Shown here: positions 11,609-12,860 of the stretch, piece after piece
Layout: each line of letters begins with the position of its first letter
Numbering within the stretch: the first letter of the stretch is position 1
Source of the DNA: 66-474 sp964489055
GTDB taxonomy: Bacteria > Pseudomonadota > Gammaproteobacteria > Xanthomonadales > Rhodanobacteraceae
Assembly: GCA_964489055.1 (NCBI GenBank)
Contig: CAZAXF010000072.1
Coordinates: 1 to 12,860 of the forward strand
Direction: 5' to 3'
Length of the DNA stretch: 12,860 nt
Notes under the pieces: generated by a model
What the model was told of the DNA's origin: nothing
What the model saw: only the letters and a program-made list of their open reading frames with translations
The model's database searches: none
Made by a program: the position numbers and the translations under genes

Positions 11609-12516
11609 AACCGATCCACCGTGTGGCGGGCATCGCCCTGGCCCTTGTGGGGCTCCTGCTGGGAGCCTGTTCCTCCGGCGCCAAGCCGGCGGACGGCGCG
11701 GTGCAGTCGCAATGGCTGGCGGTGGCGCGCGGCAAGGTCGACGTCGAGGGCGGCTTGGTGCGGGTGGCCGCGCGCACCGACGGCGTGGTCGTTTCGGTTA
11801 CGGTGAAGCCGGGCGACGAGGTCAAGAAGGGAGCGGTGCTGGCCACGCTGGATCCACGCGCCGCGAAGATCCAGGTCGCGACGGCACGTGCCGGGGTGGC
11901 GCAGGCCGAAGCACAACGGGACGAGCTCGAGATCGCGCTGCAGCAGGCGGCGCAGCGCGCGCCGCGGGTCAGCGCGGCCGCGAAGGCCGGCGCCGCAACC
12001 GGCGAGGCCGCGACCAGGGCGCGCGATGCCGTCGCCACGTTGAAGGCACGGCACGCCGCGGCCGAGGCCGCGCTGGAAGTGGCGAAACAGAACCTCGCCG
12101 CGGCCAAACTGAAACGGGATGCGACCGAGCTGCGCGCACCGGTGGCCGGCACCGTCGTGATGCGCAACATCGCGGTGGGCCAGTCGGTATCGGCAGCGAC
12201 CGGCCAGGCGCTGTTCGAACTGCTGCCCGACCGCCCGCACGTGGTGCATGCGCAGCTCGACGCGGACGCGGCCGGCGCGATCCACGCCGGCATGCACGCC
12301 GAAGTGGTGCGCGATTCAGGAACCGGCCCGGCGTACGGCGCAACCGTGACCTGGGTCGGGCAGGTACTGCGACCGGCAAGCCTGACGCACGATCCGCTGC
12401 AGCGCGCACTGGCCAGCGACGTCGACTGCACCCTGGAGCTGGCACCGCCGAAGCAGGGCACCCCGCCACTTCGCATCGGCCAGCGCGTGTTGGTCCGGTT
12501 TCCAAAAGGCAAGTGA
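11605..12516 (+). CDS. Periplasmic adaptor (membrane fusion) lipoprotein, HlyD/MacA/DevB type
   Basis: This 303-residue adaptor would link the permease to the outer-membrane channel. It starts with a GTG overlapping the ATPase stop codon and has a strong GGGAGGAG 8 nt upstream (11589-11596). The signal sequence ends in lipobox LGAC (lipidated C22). Two half-lipoyl segments (about 49-85, with SVTVKPGDEVKKGAVLATLD, and 174-200, with LRAPVAGTVV) flank an alanine-rich coiled-coil hairpin of about 85 residues (88-173). A beta-barrel-like region follows. At the hairpin tip the TolC-contact motif RxxxLxxxxxxS of MacA-type adaptors is only partly kept (R121, A125, T132). Residues after the lipid anchor are SSG, not Asp as in AcrA. 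The protein is somewhat short for the family and ends FPKGK. It is the last gene before the repeat array. Confidence 0.9.
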   Translation: MKPIHRVAGIALALVGLLLGACSSGAKPADGAVQSQWLAVARGKVDVEGGLVRVAARTDGVVVSVTVKPGDEVKKGAVLATLDPRAAKIQVATARAGVAQAEAQRDELEIALQQAAQRAPRVSAAAKAGAATGEAATRARDAVATLKARHAAAEAALEVAKQNLAAAKLKRDATELRAPVAGTVVMRNIAVGQSVSAATGQALFELLPDRPHVVHAQLDADAAGAIHAGMHAEVVRDSGTGPAYGATVTWVGQVLRPASLTHDPLQRALASDVDCTLELAPPKQGTPPLRIGQRVLVRFPKGK

Positions 12517-12527
12517 GCGTTTATGTA

Positions 12528-12860
12528 ACCCCCTTCGGAATGTGGTGGGTGGGCGCGTAGCGCCCGGGGGTGCCGGGCGAAGCGCAGAGCCATCCCTTTC
12601 GATCCCCCTTCGCAAGCGAAGGGGGAGGCAACTCACCCCCTTCCGCAAGGAAGGGGGTCGGCGCGCAGCGCCGGGGGGATGCCGGGCGAAGCGCAAAAGC
12701 CATCCCCCTCATTCCCCCTTCGCAAGCGAAGGGGGAGGCGAATCACCCCCTTCGGAACGAAGGGGGTCGGCGCGCAGCGCCGGGGGGATGCCGGGCGAAG
12801 CGAAGAGCCATCCCCCTCGATCCCCCTTCGCAAGCGAAGGGGGAGGCAAATCACCCCCTT
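12528..12860. repeat. Tandem array of about 109-bp hairpin-rich units, running off the window
   Basis: Units begin at 12553 (diverged), 12661 and 12770, the last cut by the window edge; the period is 108-109 bp. Each unit contains up to four hairpins. In unit 2 they are GGCGC/GCGCC (12660-12672), GGGGGATG/CATCCCCC (12674-12681 with 12701-12708), a 10-bp stem CCCCCTTCGC/GCGAAGGGGG (12714-12735) and a 9-bp stem CCCCCTTCG/CGAAGGGGG (12746-12766). Fragments of a still earlier unit are visible from 12528. The equivalent second stem in unit 1 has a GCAA loop. The array begins 12 bp after the adaptor gene stop codon. Reading frames in it are repetitive and not credible as genes. Confidence 0.88.

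Noticed and set aside
12528..12860. CRISPR array as an explanation for the periodic repeats
   Set aside because: Units are contiguous without unique spacers, have a period of about 109 bp, and consist of several internal hairpins. There are no cas genes in the window.

Overview
The window is GC-rich, densely coded DNA. It most resembles a gammaproteobacterium of the Xanthomonadales (Lysobacterales), perhaps Rhodanobacteraceae. This placement rests on an E. coli-sized DnaG, a NodT-type outer-membrane lipoprotein, and gaps packed with short palindromic repeats of the GTAGGAGC...GCGACC, GTAGGGYGGRC and TGAGCGTAGC kinds. It is a judgement from sequence style, not from a database match.

Layout from left to right. 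(1) Positions 1-494 look like a long leader to a magnesium-transporting P-type ATPase gene. The leader contains two tiny open reading frames coupled by an ATGA overlap, several GC-rich hairpins, and two mutually exclusive hairpins directly before the ATPase start. (2) mgtA occupies 495-3152 and is followed by a perfect 16-bp inverted repeat. (3) A 303-bp gap holds three copies of a GTAGGGYGGRC palindrome and leads into a glutathione peroxidase gene (3456-3935). (4) A 540-bp gap (3936-4475) is almost wholly repeat: three facing pairs of a 24-bp palindromic element and a 113-bp segment present twice. (5) The DNA primase gene dnaG lies on the minus strand (4476-6233) and has a short C-terminal tail that seems to be translated repeat. 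(6) Only 47 bp away and divergent from dnaG, a secreted S41-family protease gene (6281-8035) follows.

(7) From 8115 to 12516 four plus-strand genes encode a complete tripartite ABC export system: a TolC/NodT-type outer-membrane lipoprotein, an FtsX/DevC-like permease, a DevA/LolD/MacB-like ATPase, and a lipoprotein periplasmic adaptor. The last three overlap start to stop (ATGA, GTGA). A 243-bp gap with a facing pair of 48-bp repeats separates the outer-membrane gene from the rest. (8) The last 330 bases are a tandem array with a period of about 109 bp, made of several hairpins per unit, and it runs off the window edge.

The genes do not form one pathway. The ABC genes plausibly work as one efflux or export machine with unknown cargo. 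mgtA, the peroxidase, dnaG and the protease look like independent housekeeping or accessory units separated by repeats. The most interesting candidate for an undescribed system is the mgtA leader, which has the architecture of a translation-controlled attenuator like enterobacterial mgtL but with unrelated sequence. No rRNA, tRNA, CRISPR array, transposase or phage gene was seen.
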